Of a stretch of 64,000 nucleotides of DNA, positions 25,701-38,647 are shown piece by piece. Source of the stretch: Xestospongia bergquistia (Eukaryota > Porifera > Demospongiae > Haplosclerida > Petrosiidae); NCBI GenBank assembly GCA_963965975.1, contig OZ014413.1:5156001-5220000 (forward strand), in the 5' to 3' direction. Below the pieces are notes generated by a model, which ran no database searches, was not told the origin of the DNA, and saw only the letters and a list, made by a program, of their open reading frames with translations. The stretch's first letter is position 1. Each line of letters begins with the position of its first letter. The translations under genes were made by a program, and so were the position numbers.

Positions 25701-26800
25701 CAGTTGAGATTACATTAGATGACAGAGGTGTAGACAAAATTTAAAAAGAGAAAACAGATTACTTCTTTGAGATTAGATGTGGGTGTGGGTCATATAGGAA
25801 TGGTCCTTCAAGCAGAGCCTTCTCAGCAGACCATTACAAGTCTATTAGGAGTCATTGTCAAGTATTGGATCATTCAATGCTCAATTTTGTTATTTTTAGA
25901 CAAATAATAGCCAGTATATCTACATCTACAACAATTTAACATAGAGGACATCTGGTAAAAAAAAAGGAAAAATAAGATGACAGTTCAAACATCAAGTTGT
26001 TAAAGTAGTGTATGCATTACTTTTAACAATTGACTAACAGAATAGATTTGTAGGACAACTTTTCGCTTCTTGCACAGTAGCAGTAGAAAGAGGTTAGATG
26101 AGATTAGGCTAAGTTACCTCAACTACTGCTTAAAGTACAATAATTCATGGCAATGCTAATTGCCTACCAAACAATGCATATACAACAGAGGAATTGAAAG
26201 ACACTGTCACATTTATAAAGGACTATTCTGAGACTTATGGCATATTACTACCAGGGAGAATCCTTTGTTATGAAACGATGGATGTACAACTACTTCCCAC
26301 TCACATGACAGAGAGGAATATGAAATGATTATATTCATACTAATAGATGGATAAGGAAGAATAAGGAAGAAGTTTGCTCCTCACATGATCGTCACTAAAC
26401 CGAATTCAGATCTCTGCTGGGTATGCCAGTAAAATTCTGTAGCAATTACTCAGGTTCCCAATTCATCCCAGCATCACAACCGACAGATAAAGATGAATGA
26501 TAACAACAAAGGTAATAATGAATAATTTATCCTAGATCATTGATTTAGCAAAGGCTCACATTGAGCAAGTAACAACTGAATGAAACTTCTACAAAACTGA
26601 ATGTGCTAAAAGCCAAAATGACATTGAAAAAGGGTTCACAATCTATGACTTAAATTTTGTCTGTCTCGTTTTAGAACCACTATTACTAATTGTACAAGAG
26701 ACAACTCTTAACTTCAGCTTTGATTCTGCACAGCAAATACATTGTCCAAGCAACCACTTACAACCTGGACCAATTTATTATATTTAAAAATGCATTTTTC
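25700..26800 (+). pseudogene. First half of an uncharacterised mobile-gene family (IRCGCG / QPGPIY type)
   Basis: Ordered family motifs appear in shifting plus frames: EIRCGCGSYRNGPSSRAFSA (about 25775-25840); HGNANCLPNNAYTTEELKDT, then YGILLPGRILCYE and DVQLLPTHMTERNM (about 26150-26325); KFAPHMIVTKPNSDLCWVCQ (about 26370-26430); IIDLAKAHIEQVTTE (about 26535); and FSFDSAQQIHCPSNHLQPGP (about 26720-26775). I recognise this as a gene repeated many times in cnidarian, sponge and fish genomes, presumably transposon-borne, with no assigned function. In-frame stops follow QPGPIYYI and several other motifs. A fragment matching the second half of the same family lies at 32427-32930. Confidence 0.55.
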
Positions 26801-27059
26801 TCTATAAAGATTTACAAATGAAGCGTCTTTCCCTCACATATCTGGGATACAGAACACATGATTCCAAAAGGACAAAAATCATTTTGTAGCCAAAAACGTA
26901 CTTAACCATGTCATATTATTATTATCTCCAATTCTTCAAATTGCACATTAGGTACCATTTTCATATTTAATGTCACAAATAATCACTAAAAAGCCAGGGT
27001 TCTAGGTCAAATGTCTGTCCATCTTATCTGCTATGAAAGATGTGTATTGGTGATCCATT

Positions 27060-27670
27060 CCAGCAGCATGAGTACCTGCCACTGTGTCTCATTTGTGATC
27101 TACTTGTAGTGGTAGCTCTGCAACTTTATGCTGGAGGAATGTTAAAATATCATTTGTCTAAGCATGGTATGCCATATTGAAAATACAATGAGCGGCCAAC
27201 AAGAAGAATCCTGAAATGGCATTACTCCACTAGTTTAATAGAATTTGCTCCACTGCTATAAAGTATTAGTTTGTTGGTTCATCTATGGCATTGTTATCTG
27301 TAAATACTACAACGTGTGGTTGATTGTTGGCTTGATCTGTTGCTTCTGGTAGAGGAGTCCATGCTGTGTCAACGAATATAATGATATATACAGAGATTGC
27401 TAAAAACGCATGTTCTACACAAAATCATATCAATGCTAGCATATATGTACATGTCATCTTTGGCATGCTTAATTCATATTACAGGTTGTCTACAAAATTC
27501 CTTGCAATGGCTTTTGAGTCCAGAAAGTAAGTGGATGTAGTAATTAAGTTAAATGTAGATAAATGGAAATCAAATAAAAACTTAAAATGGTGAACAATAT
27601 AATACTTACAGAAACACTTGCTTTTATGGACACCTGCTCCAATTCCTTAGAAGTTGAGTACATTTTCAAA
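27060..27670 (-). pseudogene. SAMD3-like C-terminal fragment, broken
   Basis: On the minus strand, exon-like pieces near 27655-27605 (TSKELEQVSIKAS) and 27540-27490 (VYFLDSKAIARNFVDN) precede QPHVVVFTDNNAIDEPTN. After an in-frame stop come YFIAVEQILLN and NAISGFFLLAAHCIFNMAYH, then DILTFLQHKVAEL. The last part resembles the membrane-like tail at 20572-20778. At least three in-frame stops are present. The assignment is by pattern only. Confidence 0.35.
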
Positions 27671-27699
27671 GCAAACACTGCTGATAAAAAACTTTGTTA

Positions 27700-28030
27700 A
27701 AGTAATGTGTTGTATTGATGCATTTGATATAATAATACAAAAATTGTTGATATAACCAGAAGCAATGTTTTTATTTTAACATAGTCCTGTTCTGTTACAT
27801 GTGTTAATGTTAACAGATAATATTGTCACTATAACATAATCCTGTTTTATTGTATTGAAAAGCAAATTTGTCATTCTAACAAACAATATTGTTATGACAT
27901 AGACCTGTCTTTTTGTACAAAAAAGCAAAGTCTGTTATTGTAATAAAAAATATTGCTCTTATAACAGATTCTGTTATATTGGAAAAGATGTCTGTTAATA
28001 TAACAACAAATGTCTTTTAATGCAACAAAC
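27700..28030. repeat. Degenerate tandem array (about 60-70 base period) rich in ATATTGTTA / ATAACA motifs
   Basis: About four to five diverged units share AACAATATTGTTAT..CATAG-CCTGT and a TTTTGTA..AAAAGCAAA segment. Composition resembles the array at 5720-6060, and as there it lies next to a SAM/C2H2 family fragment. Period and copy number are by eye. Confidence 0.45.
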
Positions 28031-29068
28031 AATAATTATGGTTGTCAAAATAGAACAATATGAAAAATAATCAAGAATGATGATTGAAAAAAGAAAACTC
28101 AACAATCTGTATGCAAGTAAATAGAAAGAAGGTTAATGATTTAACAAAATGGAGCTATTAAAATTAAATAGAAGAAAAATTGTTACTCCAATTAGCATTC
28201 AATAGCAGATTCAATGGACAGGTAGAAAGCAAACTTTTTAAAACTTTTATCATCAAAATTGGCAGTGTTTCTTTGTATATATAACAAAAACGTTTTTAGC
28301 TATGAAGTATGTTAGGGACCAAAGTGCAAGCAAAGTTTTTATGTATATTGATATGTTATACCTATAATAAAAGTTCTGACATAACTCCATCAACAGAATC
28401 AGAAATATTGACGTAGCTCCTTTGGTGAAGATTTACTAACTGTACCATACTTGATAATAGCACATTCCTACTTGGCCCGTTCACAGCAAAATGCTTTATA
28501 TGATGAAGGAATTAGTTCCAACTCAAATCCAACCTATTTTATGATGAATTTCACTTACTACAGACCACTAGTAAATTTCATAATACATAAATGGTATATG
28601 TTTAGTTTTTGCATTAAATTTAATATTTAACTTTCCTGCATGTATTCCACCTGTATAATCAATTATAGTTAAATCAATTGCTATAACCTAGCCCTCCTGG
28701 ATATACTGTCTACAATATATTAAAGATTGAGTACCATAATACCAAGTATTCACTCACCATACAAGGTATACTTTTATACTCTCTTGAACTAAAATTGTAA
28801 TATCATTAGTTTACTTGTATACAGCAAATATATATTTATTACAATGTACATTCAAAAAGTGGTGAAATAGATGCTCTTGAGGTCAAGATTGTTGAAATGA
28901 CTCCTTTTCAGGTACTGCATGCTTACAAATATTTATACATAGGTAAGATTTAAGCTAAAATTACATTAAAACCAGTGAACTAGCTAAAACTACATGCACT
29001 AATGATAAAATGTAATTAAAAATGTCTTAATAAATGTATCACTTTTATATTTAACACACAAAACTGTT
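28031..29068. other. No gene recognised
   Basis: AT-rich spacer between the tandem array and the transporter pseudogene. It contains an ATATAACAAAAACG string near 28276, similar to one near 6045. No supported exon. Confidence 0.4.
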
Positions 29069-30617
29069 TCAATCAGTGGACTCAAATGATAATCCCATTT
29101 GTCTCCTGAACTCGTCTTCCTGGTCCATATATCTTTCATAATGCTCCTCAGCTATCAAATGTACATTAATTTCATTCGTCCTCACTCGTAACTTGTATCG
29201 TTTTGCTAGAATAACAAATAATATAAGAATAATGACAATAACTGCACTCTTCATGACATAGTAATAAATATCTTGATAGACAATGTCTTCTTTGCATTTA
29301 AATGGATACCTTCCAATGATAACAACAACATGACCAAGTCCATATGCTCCATACCAAAGTCCAACCATTAAACCTCTCATTTGATGAGGAGATTGAGCTA
29401 TTATGAACTCCAAAGATGTAATCAAAATCAATGCAGAGGAAATTCCATACAATATTTCAGGCATAAGCATACATTAGTATGAAGTTGTGTCCAAATGGAA
29501 ATGATCTTTACAAGCAAAAGTAATGACATAATAAATCGTAGTGAATAAAACCAAAAGTATAGCCAACCCAATTCTCTTTAGCATACTGGGAATGTAACTG
29601 AAGAAACATGGATATATAACAAACTGATATGTTAGGATGACAACTCCAGATACTAGAGTGGACATTGTTCGACTTAATATAAAGTTTGAAAGGAAGCTTA
29701 CATTACCTTAATGACCATAGAATGATTTCCATGACAACTCTACACCACAAGAAAAACCAAGTATATTTATTAACAGGGGTATTAGCCGTAACATAGTTTT
29801 GACATCTAGTACTTCCTCTTCTGAGAAAGGTCCACCGTATTTTTCCATATGTAGATCAAGTTGTGATGCCTCCCAGTAAGTCAAACCACTACGATTATTT
29901 GGATATTTGTTCTTTATGGAATAATTGAGTACTTTAGCAATTAATTTTTATCCTAGGACAAATTTTTAGTAGGACAAAAATTGCTATGACATGTCCAACC
30001 AATGTTTGAACAATGAGTTGCTAATAATGACAGCAGACACAGCCATACCTGATAATACATAATATACTATTGCAAATCGTTTAATTAGAATTTGCACAAT
30101 ATGAAAAATGACAAATATAATAGCTAGACTTGCAGAGTGCCAGTAAATTATAGCACTCAGTTCATCAGTTGAAGCTCCCACAGATTGATCAATGCTAAAT
30201 CGAACAATATTAGAACAAAAACTACAATATCCAATGACTTGTAATGTAAGCAGCAAACCATAATATCGTGAAGAACAGGATGGAATCTGAAAGTGCCTTA
30301 TAAATAACTGCCAAGCCAGCAAATATCCAAGATAAAAACATGAAATGTACTCCATTAATGATTGTGTTATATCTACCTGTCTTTGCATCAGCAAGTAGAC
30401 CAAAGAAAGGGAAGGAGAGATATAGCTGACAAGATGTGATATCAAAGGCAAAGTCATATCCGAATTGATGTTGAGTGTGACTATGTATGTAGTTGATTCC
30501 TGTAAAATATTCAAGTAAACTAAAATGAGCATATATTAAGATATCCCATATGATGATAAGCTTTACAGAACGTGAACTGATACAGTGTATCCTTCTCCAA
30601 GTTATCAGCTGCTTCAT
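29069..30617 (-). pseudogene. Broken POT/SLC15-like transporter gene
   Basis: A full-length relative of the gene at 1378-2976, in pieces. From the 5' side: 30617-30260 (N-terminal helices; DITSCQLYLSFPFFGLLADA); a frame change near 30260, then to 29984 (NIVRFSIDQSVGASTDELSA, the POT signature region). Next, at about 29885-29760, is YGGPFSEEEVLDVKTML, in the same place as the intact gene's central loop. Then 29665-29477 (CFFSYIPSML) runs into an in-frame TAA at 29474-29476, followed by 29470-29069 (SLEFIIAQSPHQMRGLM; tail EEHYERYM). The intact gene has matching EFILAQGPRTMQG and an EYTERQL tail. One nonsense codon plus at least two frame changes support a pseudogene. Short introns could explain one of the gaps but not the TAA. 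Confidence 0.7.
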
Positions 30618-30984
30618 GATTTAAACTTCTTAAACTACATGTAACACATGTAATATTTTTTAGAACAAAATGTTACTGGAATAGTGGAAAGGAAGTGGGA
30701 GGATTTTCTCAATGCCATGTCAACTCTAATCTATTTGACTTAGACAAGTATATGAACATCAGGAGAACTTTATCTTGTCATTTTGTTTGTAATTTAAAAA
30801 ATGCTATGGATGTGGAAGCACACGTGACTTTGATTGGAATGATATCAGCTCCTGACTGCCTAAAAGATTGAGTTAAGAAGGTGGAGCTCAGGCTGTAAGT
30901 GTACAAGGCAATTGAAAGTGCTATACAATACTGAAAATGTGATTTTTTACTAATAGAAAAGTTTAACTGTTAACATCATGTATA

Positions 30985-32115
30985 GAGAAATGAGGCTGTT
31001 CCTGAAAGTCCAATATATCTTTCTAGTCCTAGTCCTAGTATTCCCAGTGAGAAGGTTAATGTGGAAAGTAGGCATGTCAGTACTGTGGTCAGTACAAGTA
31101 ATAAATCTAGTCCATCCGGAGATATTAATAAAGTTTGTAATATTTTGATAAATACTTGTTATTACTTTATTCTAAAGGATCATCCCACCAATTCATCTTT
31201 TACTACTAGAACTAAGATTGAGAAGAAAGTAAGTACAAAGAGCTTAGTACATACAACTCTCACAGGAGGTTCCTGAGCTTCTTCCAATTCCAACCATTCA
31301 CTATGCAATAGAAGCCAATCTTGCTAAAGAAATTCTAACTGTTTGCAATCTTAAATATATATTGTTCAAACTTTAGCTACAATGCTAAAAGACACTTGTA
31401 ACCAGGCCTTTATTGAGAGATTGTCAAGTAGTCTCAAAAGCCTTGTATCATAAATTTTCACTTTTTGGGAGACGAAAGGTCTGAGGTATGAATAGTATTA
31501 CAAATATTTATCACAATTTTTATTACTATAGAATGCTTGGAACTGGTTTATTTACATGCAAAGTCATAATGTCAATAGAAACTCAGGCAATGGTGCTTGT
31601 GTTGATGACCATTCTAAACATTCTCGTTCTCCTATTACACTATCTGCAGATGATGATGTGTCAAATGAGAGAAATCTCGAATTATTGAGAGAAGAGTTTG
31701 CAAAGACCAAGCCAAGAAATGATATGCTAAAGGAGTTAATGGCTTGCACTTACCCATTTAAGAGGTAAACTATTTTAAATTTTCCCATGTTAGTCACTTG
31801 TATTATATTGAAAATACTTCTTTAAAAAAGTGCACTTATATAAGTTGTGTTATAGCTAATGTTAACATTTCTCTAGAGTAGAATGTGTACATACTGATGT
31901 TATGCGAATGAGATTCGTTCTTTTGTTTAAATATAAAAATATCACAAGAGTTTGCATTAGTAATACAATGACCAAACATCATAGAGGAATTTGATGATAA
32001 CCTTCTAATTTGGTCAAAAGCAATCATAACGTATTACCAAAATACTCAAGAAAGATCATCTGCTATTCAACTTGTTTTAGGTGACAGTGATTTTGCTGAT
32101 TTAGACTGTGAGTCC
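30985..32115 (+). pseudogene. Exon-like remnants of an unrecognised mobile-type gene; includes a third copy of the duplication edge
   Basis: Coding-like segments: VPESPIYLSSPSPSIPSEKV (about 31000-31130, after an AG acceptor), EVPELLPIPTIHYAIEANLA (about 31265), and DDNLLIWSKAIITYYQNTQE (about 31995-32110, ending in a GTGAGT donor). Between them, 31532-31893 is near-identical to 33059-33370 and 43487-43830. There the plus frame reads SHNVNRNSGNGACVDDHSKH and ELLREEFAKTKPRNDMLKEL, ending at a GTAAAC donor. In the other two copies this frame is shifted by a small deletion. I cannot assign a function. Confidence 0.35.
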
Positions 32116-32426
32116 CTTTACTTTATAATTAATTGTACATAATTTGGACTAAATTAGTCATATGACATTGTATTTACAGTCTGCATTTAATAGCATTCAT
32201 AATAAAATTTGTGAATTGTAGGTTTAACAGATCCAGATGTACTTAGTTGCTTATTTTGCATTGTAAATAAGTGTTTCCAATTAGTTTCTATAGCAACCTA
32301 CAAGTTATTATCACCTATTTTGATAATTTATAACACTCACAAGGCAACCCAGTTCCCTAATTTGCTCTATTTATTTCAATAAGAAAAAGATATCATCAAT
32401 TATTATACTTATAGATGACTCTCTTT

Positions 32427-32930
32427 TCATGAAGACTATATTTGGTATATACTGTCAGAATATTCCAATGCAGATAAATTACCTTACTAATGAGTTGACA
32501 ATCACAGGAGAGGGTGCTAATGAAGTCCTCAGCATGTTCCACCACTTCTTTGAGACACATGATCTTGCAAAAACACAATTCCATTTACATGATGACTATT
32601 GTGTTGGGCAAATAAAAAGAACACATTAAATCAAATACTATAATAAGCAACTTTCAAACCAACAGTAAGATTCCTAAATTAAATACCTTTTGTGGAGAGT
32701 TCTTGTTAGTCTACAGTCACATCATCCTCACAATGGTTCTTTGGACTACTCAAACAAAAATATAGAAGAAGAAAAGTTTGCCATTTAAATGACCTTCATC
32801 ATCTTGTTAAGCAATCAGCTAAGGTCAATTATGACCAGTTAGTAAATACCCAGGATAGAGAGATGATTGTCAAGATGTATCAATGGTCAAATTTATTCAC
32901 CCCATACTTTCGAAAAATTCCTAGTAAGAG
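32427..32930 (+). pseudogene. Second half of the IRCGCG / QPGPIY mobile-gene family
   Basis: KTIFGIYCQNIPMQINYL, EGANEVLSMFHHFFETHDLA and FHLHDDYCVGQ are followed, in another frame, by FFGLLKQKYRRRKVCHLNDL, VKQSAKVNYDQL and KMYQWSNLFTPYFRKIPS. In the family as I remember it, this block comes directly after the QPGPIYF motif that ends the fragment at 25700-26800. It is thus either the displaced 3' half of that copy or a separate relic. A frameshift near 32640-32700 disrupts it. Confidence 0.55.
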
Positions 32931-33036
32931 AAAAATAAACATTTTCACATTAGTACACATAAATCACACACCTGCTATTAACCAGAGAAGGTCATACCCT
33001 TTTATGTGCAGATTAAATATTATGTTCATGTGATCA

Positions 33037-33392
33037 CATCACATATCCTACACATGTTATAATGTCAATAGAAACTCAGGCAATGGTGCTTATGTTGATG
33101 ACCATTCTAAACATTATCATTCTCCTATCACACAATCTGCAGATGATGAAATCTCAAGTTATCGAGAGAAGAGCTTGCAAAGACCAAGCCAAGAAATGAT
33201 ATGCTAAAGGAGTTAATGGCTCGCACTTACCCATTTAAGAGGTAAACTATTCTAAATTTTTCCATGTTAGTCACTGGTATTATATTGAAAATACTTCTTT
33301 AAAAAAGTGCACTTATATAAGTTGTGTTATAGCTAATGTTAACATTTCTCTAGAGTAGAATGTGTACATACATCACATATCCTACACATGTT
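33037..33392. repeat. 22-bp direct repeat flanking the left edge of duplication copy A
   Basis: CATCACATATCCTACACATG plus TT occurs at 33037-33058 and at 33371-33392. Copy A homology with B begins at the end of the first occurrence; in copy B only the second occurrence is present (near 43832). It probably marks the breakpoint that created this edge. Confidence 0.7.
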
Positions 33393-35934
33393 TGCTTAGA
33401 AAACAAAGAAATATTTGTCAGGGGACTTATTGGATTCCAGTGGTATAGGTTAGCATATTTGTATTAGTAATTATCTTCAATATAACTAATGTTCACACTC
33501 GCATAAATTTATTTCATCAAAATATAATAAGTGACAATCCTCTAATCATAAATGAATTGCTTTACTACTATATAGTGGTGTAACATGATGTATTTGCAGT
33601 TCATAAGTGTTTCTTGTTCACAAAAGTGACATATATAATTGTCAGGTGTGTTAAATTTTGGTACAGTTCATAACAAATACATCAACATAGACCATATGTT
33701 GCACTAATTCCAGCTGATCTCAAGAATGGGCATGATTGTTGTCATTTCTCCTTTAAGCAAGTACTATAAAATAGAGAGTCTTCTGTAATTTTTGTTTGCA
33801 GTCAAAGAAAAGCTAATTTAAAATGAATGAAAATATCGGAATAAAATAAGTCTAAGTATATTTGAAATATTAAAGACTTTGCTTTTATATTCTTTGCTGT
33901 ACTGATGTTGTTATTATAATATATGTTGTTTTACTTTACTTCCTATATTGTTCACATATCCTGTGTTCTTCAATTATTTCTTCTAATATTCACTGAATAA
34001 CAGGGTGATTCAGAAGACATAGAATCACACTGCTTGCATAGCAGTTATTTGCTGTATTAATTATCCCTGGAGGAAACCTCAAAATTATACAAGGAATGGC
34101 TTTCCATTATTCTTACCTATCCAAGGTAATGCATGGTTAATAATAAGTAACACGTGTAGTTCACGTAAGTGCACAAGCCAGGTGAATAAGGGGTTAAATA
34201 TCTTGCCTAACTTTTTCTAGCTAATGGCATGTAATCACTCTATCTTGAGACAATCTAGCAACTATAATTATGGCAAAGGCTTCAGTTCATAAAGACAGTG
34301 GTACAATTATGCTAATATTAGGAAACATTGTCTAAACAAATTGTGTAAGAATGCTATATGCTTTCTTCAAACTATACCATGGTCAACAGACAAGACTACT
34401 TATAACAATGTTCCTTTCTGTCATGCTACTTAAACTATCCATCATCAAAACAAAAAATGCTGTATATGTTGCGAGATAAGACATAATACAGGTGGCGGTA
34501 AAACAAGTAGTTAGTCATAATAACACAATAAAACTTTGAAATTCATACACTTTCACGTACATTAACAATAGAATAATACTCACCAACATTACAATTTCCT
34601 TTAACTGGTTGTATAACACTACAGCAGTTGCTTCACCATTGTAAAATCAAAATAAAGTTATAAATCATTAAAAACAGCAGGATGGCAGAAGATTTTCCTA
34701 CCAATAAAAAACGTGCTACAGCTGGATCACGCGATTCACAGATATCGAGTTGTACACCATATGCATGGGTGGAAACATCCTTTTATTGCAAAATTAACTT
34801 TTTGTAAGTAGCCAACACTTTTGTTAATAGGATGTTACTTTAGCAATGCGCGCGTTTATTGAAGGTATCAACAACATCCACTGCCATTAATGATTTAAAA
34901 TGGTGTGAGAAGTAGAAACGACAAAAATGATTGAAGTGGTCCCTTTCTGTACATCTGATCACATTTGTCTGGCATAAATAATAGTTTAGGAAATCCAGAC
35001 AACATAGATAATGAATTGATTTCACATGGTTAGGTAGATTGTGGCAGAAAACAGTTGTTACAACATAATGTCTCTTCCACAATTTTACAAGGATGATGTA
35101 GTCTAAAGGCTAAGATATATGAGGTGGAATGCCCAATTGACTTGGAGCTTACAAGATGATATAGCATTGTAATAAAAAGTTAATTAATTTCTAAACTGAA
35201 TGTTTGCTGTGCTAATGAGTATAAAATATTGTGTTGAGAAGTGAGCTTCATTTAGCAGTGTACTCTGTGTTCAATTGGTTATGACCACACTATCCACTGA
35301 GTTATGGATGCTTAAGTACATTCTTTGAATCAAATCAAACACAATCACAATATGTCAGGTATTGTTACAACAATGCATAAAATATTAAGTTTATTATAGT
35401 AATTATTATATGACATTATTATATCAGGTCTAGCATTCACACAAAAAACTCAGAAACTATTAACTGATCAAGGACCAGAGGAAACCAACACAAAATATAT
35501 TCAACAAGAACCCACTCAGCTTATAGTGTACTTATATCATTAATACAAATACTATTAACTACTTATATAGAGCCTTCATTTAAATTGAAGTTGAGTGTTA
35601 GCCTAAAGGTTTGGTTAGTGATAAGAATGAGATTTCCTTACACTGTGCCAGCACTTTTTCTGAATCACATATAAAAGCAATATGAATAAGTGAGATATAT
35701 CTGAAAGCCTCTGAATGTGCACTTCTAAAATATGAAAGAGGCTAGATCTGAAATAGATCTTACTATATCATGTGATGCACATCAATTATCTGAAAAGATT
35801 CTGAGTGAAAAAATAACTTTAAATTTTAAAGAAGGTGTGAACTTAAGAAAATGGCTGTGCAAGAGTTTAAATATCGTACTCTTTTACCAGGAAATAGTCT
35901 GTCAGTGTTTTCAAGACACTCCAATGGCTCTTGC

Positions 35935-36016
35935 ACGGTGAAAAGTGGGGGGCAGAGCCCCCCATAAAAAAGTGGGGGTGCAACTGCCCCCCTATTCCTA
36001 CACCCCTCCAGTGGTT
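35935..36016. repeat. GC-rich hAT-like terminal repeat
   Basis: GTGGGGGGCAGAGCCCCCCA and GTGGGGGTGCAACTGCCCCC are followed by CCTACACCCCTCCAGTG. Read in reverse it starts CACTGGAGGGGTGTAGGAA, like the ends of ZMYM-type hAT elements. It would be the right end of an element lying to its left, not of the transposase that follows. The stretch is deleted from copy B. Open frames through it are by-products of the repeat. Confidence 0.35.
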
Positions 36017-36187
36017 GCTCGGAATCCTGAAGCATAGCAACAAGTATAGTCAGAAATTGTCTGGTGATTGAGTGAGGCAATTCAAAGCCAACAAAGGATT
36101 GTAGATACTTACTATGCACAATATTGAGGTGTGACCATCCAATCAGCAATAGTGAGGTGTGACCATCCAATTCTAATTGTATTGCAC

Positions 36188-38646
36188 AATTATTCAATGC
36201 ACATTACAATCAGATTCACACAGATAACAGTACTCAGCAGCAGTACTAATTCTGTCACACCATTGTCTTGCCCTTAAAATGGCTAGAAAAAGACAAGCTA
36301 GTATAATTGATATGCTTGGTGGAGTAAAAAAGAGTCTGTGCTCTCAGGTGGAACAAGATGAAGACTTGGAAATGGACAATGATGATATAGTAGCTGTATT
36401 GGAGACTCAATGTAATAGTTTAATCATAGCAAAAGAAACAGAGAATGAAGATGACAATTTATTGGAGTTGAATGATGAACAGGAGGAAATGATGGATGAA
36501 GATCAGCAGATTGAGAATGAAAAGGATATTGAAGATGTGGTGTCACAAAAGGAGGTCAACAAAGAACAACCTGATTTAAGCACATGTGAAATAAACTGTG
36601 ATTCTCCTGGTTCTGCCTTACAAAGCATAAATTCAGTTAACAATAACTGTGCAGATGTTTGTTGCTCAAATGACACAAAACCATTTCACTCATCTAACAA
36701 AGAAGTTCTTAAAGAGATGACTAGTGGTGGCTGTAAATTCAATTCTAAATGGTTTAAACTGTATCCATGGCTAACATTATGTAAAACAAAGAAAAGGTGT
36801 ATTGCATATACTGTAGGTCAGCAGCCAAACATAATTTACTTAGTTTTAGCAAAAATGCTAGTTCTGCATTCATTAAAGATGGGTTTGGTAATTGGAAAAA
36901 CCTATTGAAAAATTTTCTGGTCATGAAACCAGTTTAACTCAAAAAGAAGCAAAACTTAAAAGTTCTTCTCTGTTCAAACCCTCAATTGCTGATCTTTTAA
37001 GTAATGAAAAAATGAAGTTACAAAAAGGCAGATGTGATGCATTACTCATTCAACTTGCAGCTATAAAGTTTTTACTAAGACAGGGCCTTGCATTATGAGG
37101 TCATCAAGAAGTAAAAGAAAATCTACATCAACTTTTATTAGTGTGGTCTAAGATAACGTCTCTCACTAACAATGGTTAAGGAATAATAAATATATGTCTC
37201 TAGTAGTAATTAATGAGTTGATCACATTAATGGGTAATACCCTCTTACGAAATATTTTGGAAAGGCTCAATCTCAACAGTCCAAGTTGGTATTCAATAAT
37301 CGCTGATGATGTTGTTAATCGTAGCAGCTAAATGTGTCTATTAGGTGGGTGAAGGATGACTACAATGTTTTTAAAGATCCACTTGGTCTTTTCTGTTTGC
37401 CCAATACAAAAGCTGACGCCATAATAAAAGCTACCAAGGACATCCTCTATTGTTGTGTCTTACCAATTAGTATGTGTAGGGGACATGATGGAGCAGCAAA
37501 TATGTAAGGAGAGCGAACAGATGTTTGCCACACAAATAAAGAATGAGAACCCAGCAGCTATTCCAATGCACTGCTTTGCCCACTCACTGAATTTGTAGAT
37601 GTTGGTCGCAACATCCCACTTTTAAGGGATGTACTTGATAGTGTTGGAGAAATATCAAAGCTTATCAATTTATCACCCAAACGATATCATCTTTTCAACC
37701 AACACTTAGTCCAATCTGAGCTTGGCAGTGGAGTTAGCATTAAGCCATTGTGCCCTACTAGATGGACTGCTTGAACCAGTGCCATAGAAGAAGTCTTGAA
37801 AGACTATTCAATCCTTCTTGATGTCTTAGAAGAATTCATGCTACCACACGAGATGAGTATGGATTGAGAGCCAACGGACTGCTGTTATCTCTTGAGAAGT
37901 TTAATACGTTTTTTGGTTTTAAACTTACATATCTTCTTTTTGGAGCATCTGAAGAAGTATCCAAAACATTGCAATCAAAAGATCTATCACTTCAGGAGGC
38001 AGTTTCATCTGTGAAACTAGCTTCCTCCTTTTATAAAATACAAAGAACCAATAATGCTATTTCTTTTTTTATGATGGTGTTGTCAAGTCAGCCAAAGATC
38101 TCAAAATTGGTGAACCGAAGTTGCCCAGACTGAGAAGACCTCCAAAAAGACTTGATGATGGAAGTTGTCCTCACGAGTTCACTTCACCATTAAGTTTTTA
38201 TCGAAAATTGTATTTGAAGCATGTGATCTCATGATTCAAGATTTACAAAGACAGATTTGACCAACAACAAGTTTTACCTATAGTACTAGCTAGCTACTAA
38301 CTATACTGGTAGATATCATAAAGGAAGGCTGTTCTACTGTGCGTAAAATCACTTCTATGCGTATGGTATGTGATGCAATGAATTCAAACAAGGCATATAA
38401 ATCTGTTGCTTCTGAAGTTCATAAATTATTTAGACTGTATTTTACAATACCAATCACATCTTCCACCAGTGAGAGAACCTTTTCAGTACTAAAGCGTCTC
38501 CTCACATACCTAAGATCTACAATGACTGAAAAACGACTGAATAATTGCATGTTTCTGCATGTACACAAAGACATAAAAGATGAAATTGACAATGTAATGG
38601 TTGTAATGGATTCCATTTGCGTATATATTTTTTGGTTATTCATATA
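36188..38646 (+). pseudogene. hAT transposase (ZMYM1-like, TTF-type zinc finger), copy A, broken
   Basis: Starts at MARKRQASIIDML (36279) with an acidic, D/E-rich N-terminal region. A TTF-type zinc-finger segment follows (WFKLYPWLTLCKTKKRCIAY, where a one-base change hides the later CIYC cysteines), then FSGHETSLTQKEAKL, and LLIQLAAIKFLLRQGLAL (to 37098). After stops come the RNase H-like catalytic parts: RWVKDDYNVFEDP-type (about 37340-37390), CRGHDGAANM (near 37485), MHCFAHSLN-type (near 37570), and a long helical insert. The hAT C-terminal dimerisation segment (38339-38671) has SSTSERTFSVLKRLLTYLRS and MTEKRLNNCMFLHVH. Many stops and frameshifts; not functional. Copy B shows the same protein with a different set of lesions. 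Confidence 0.75.
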
Positions 38647-38647
38647 C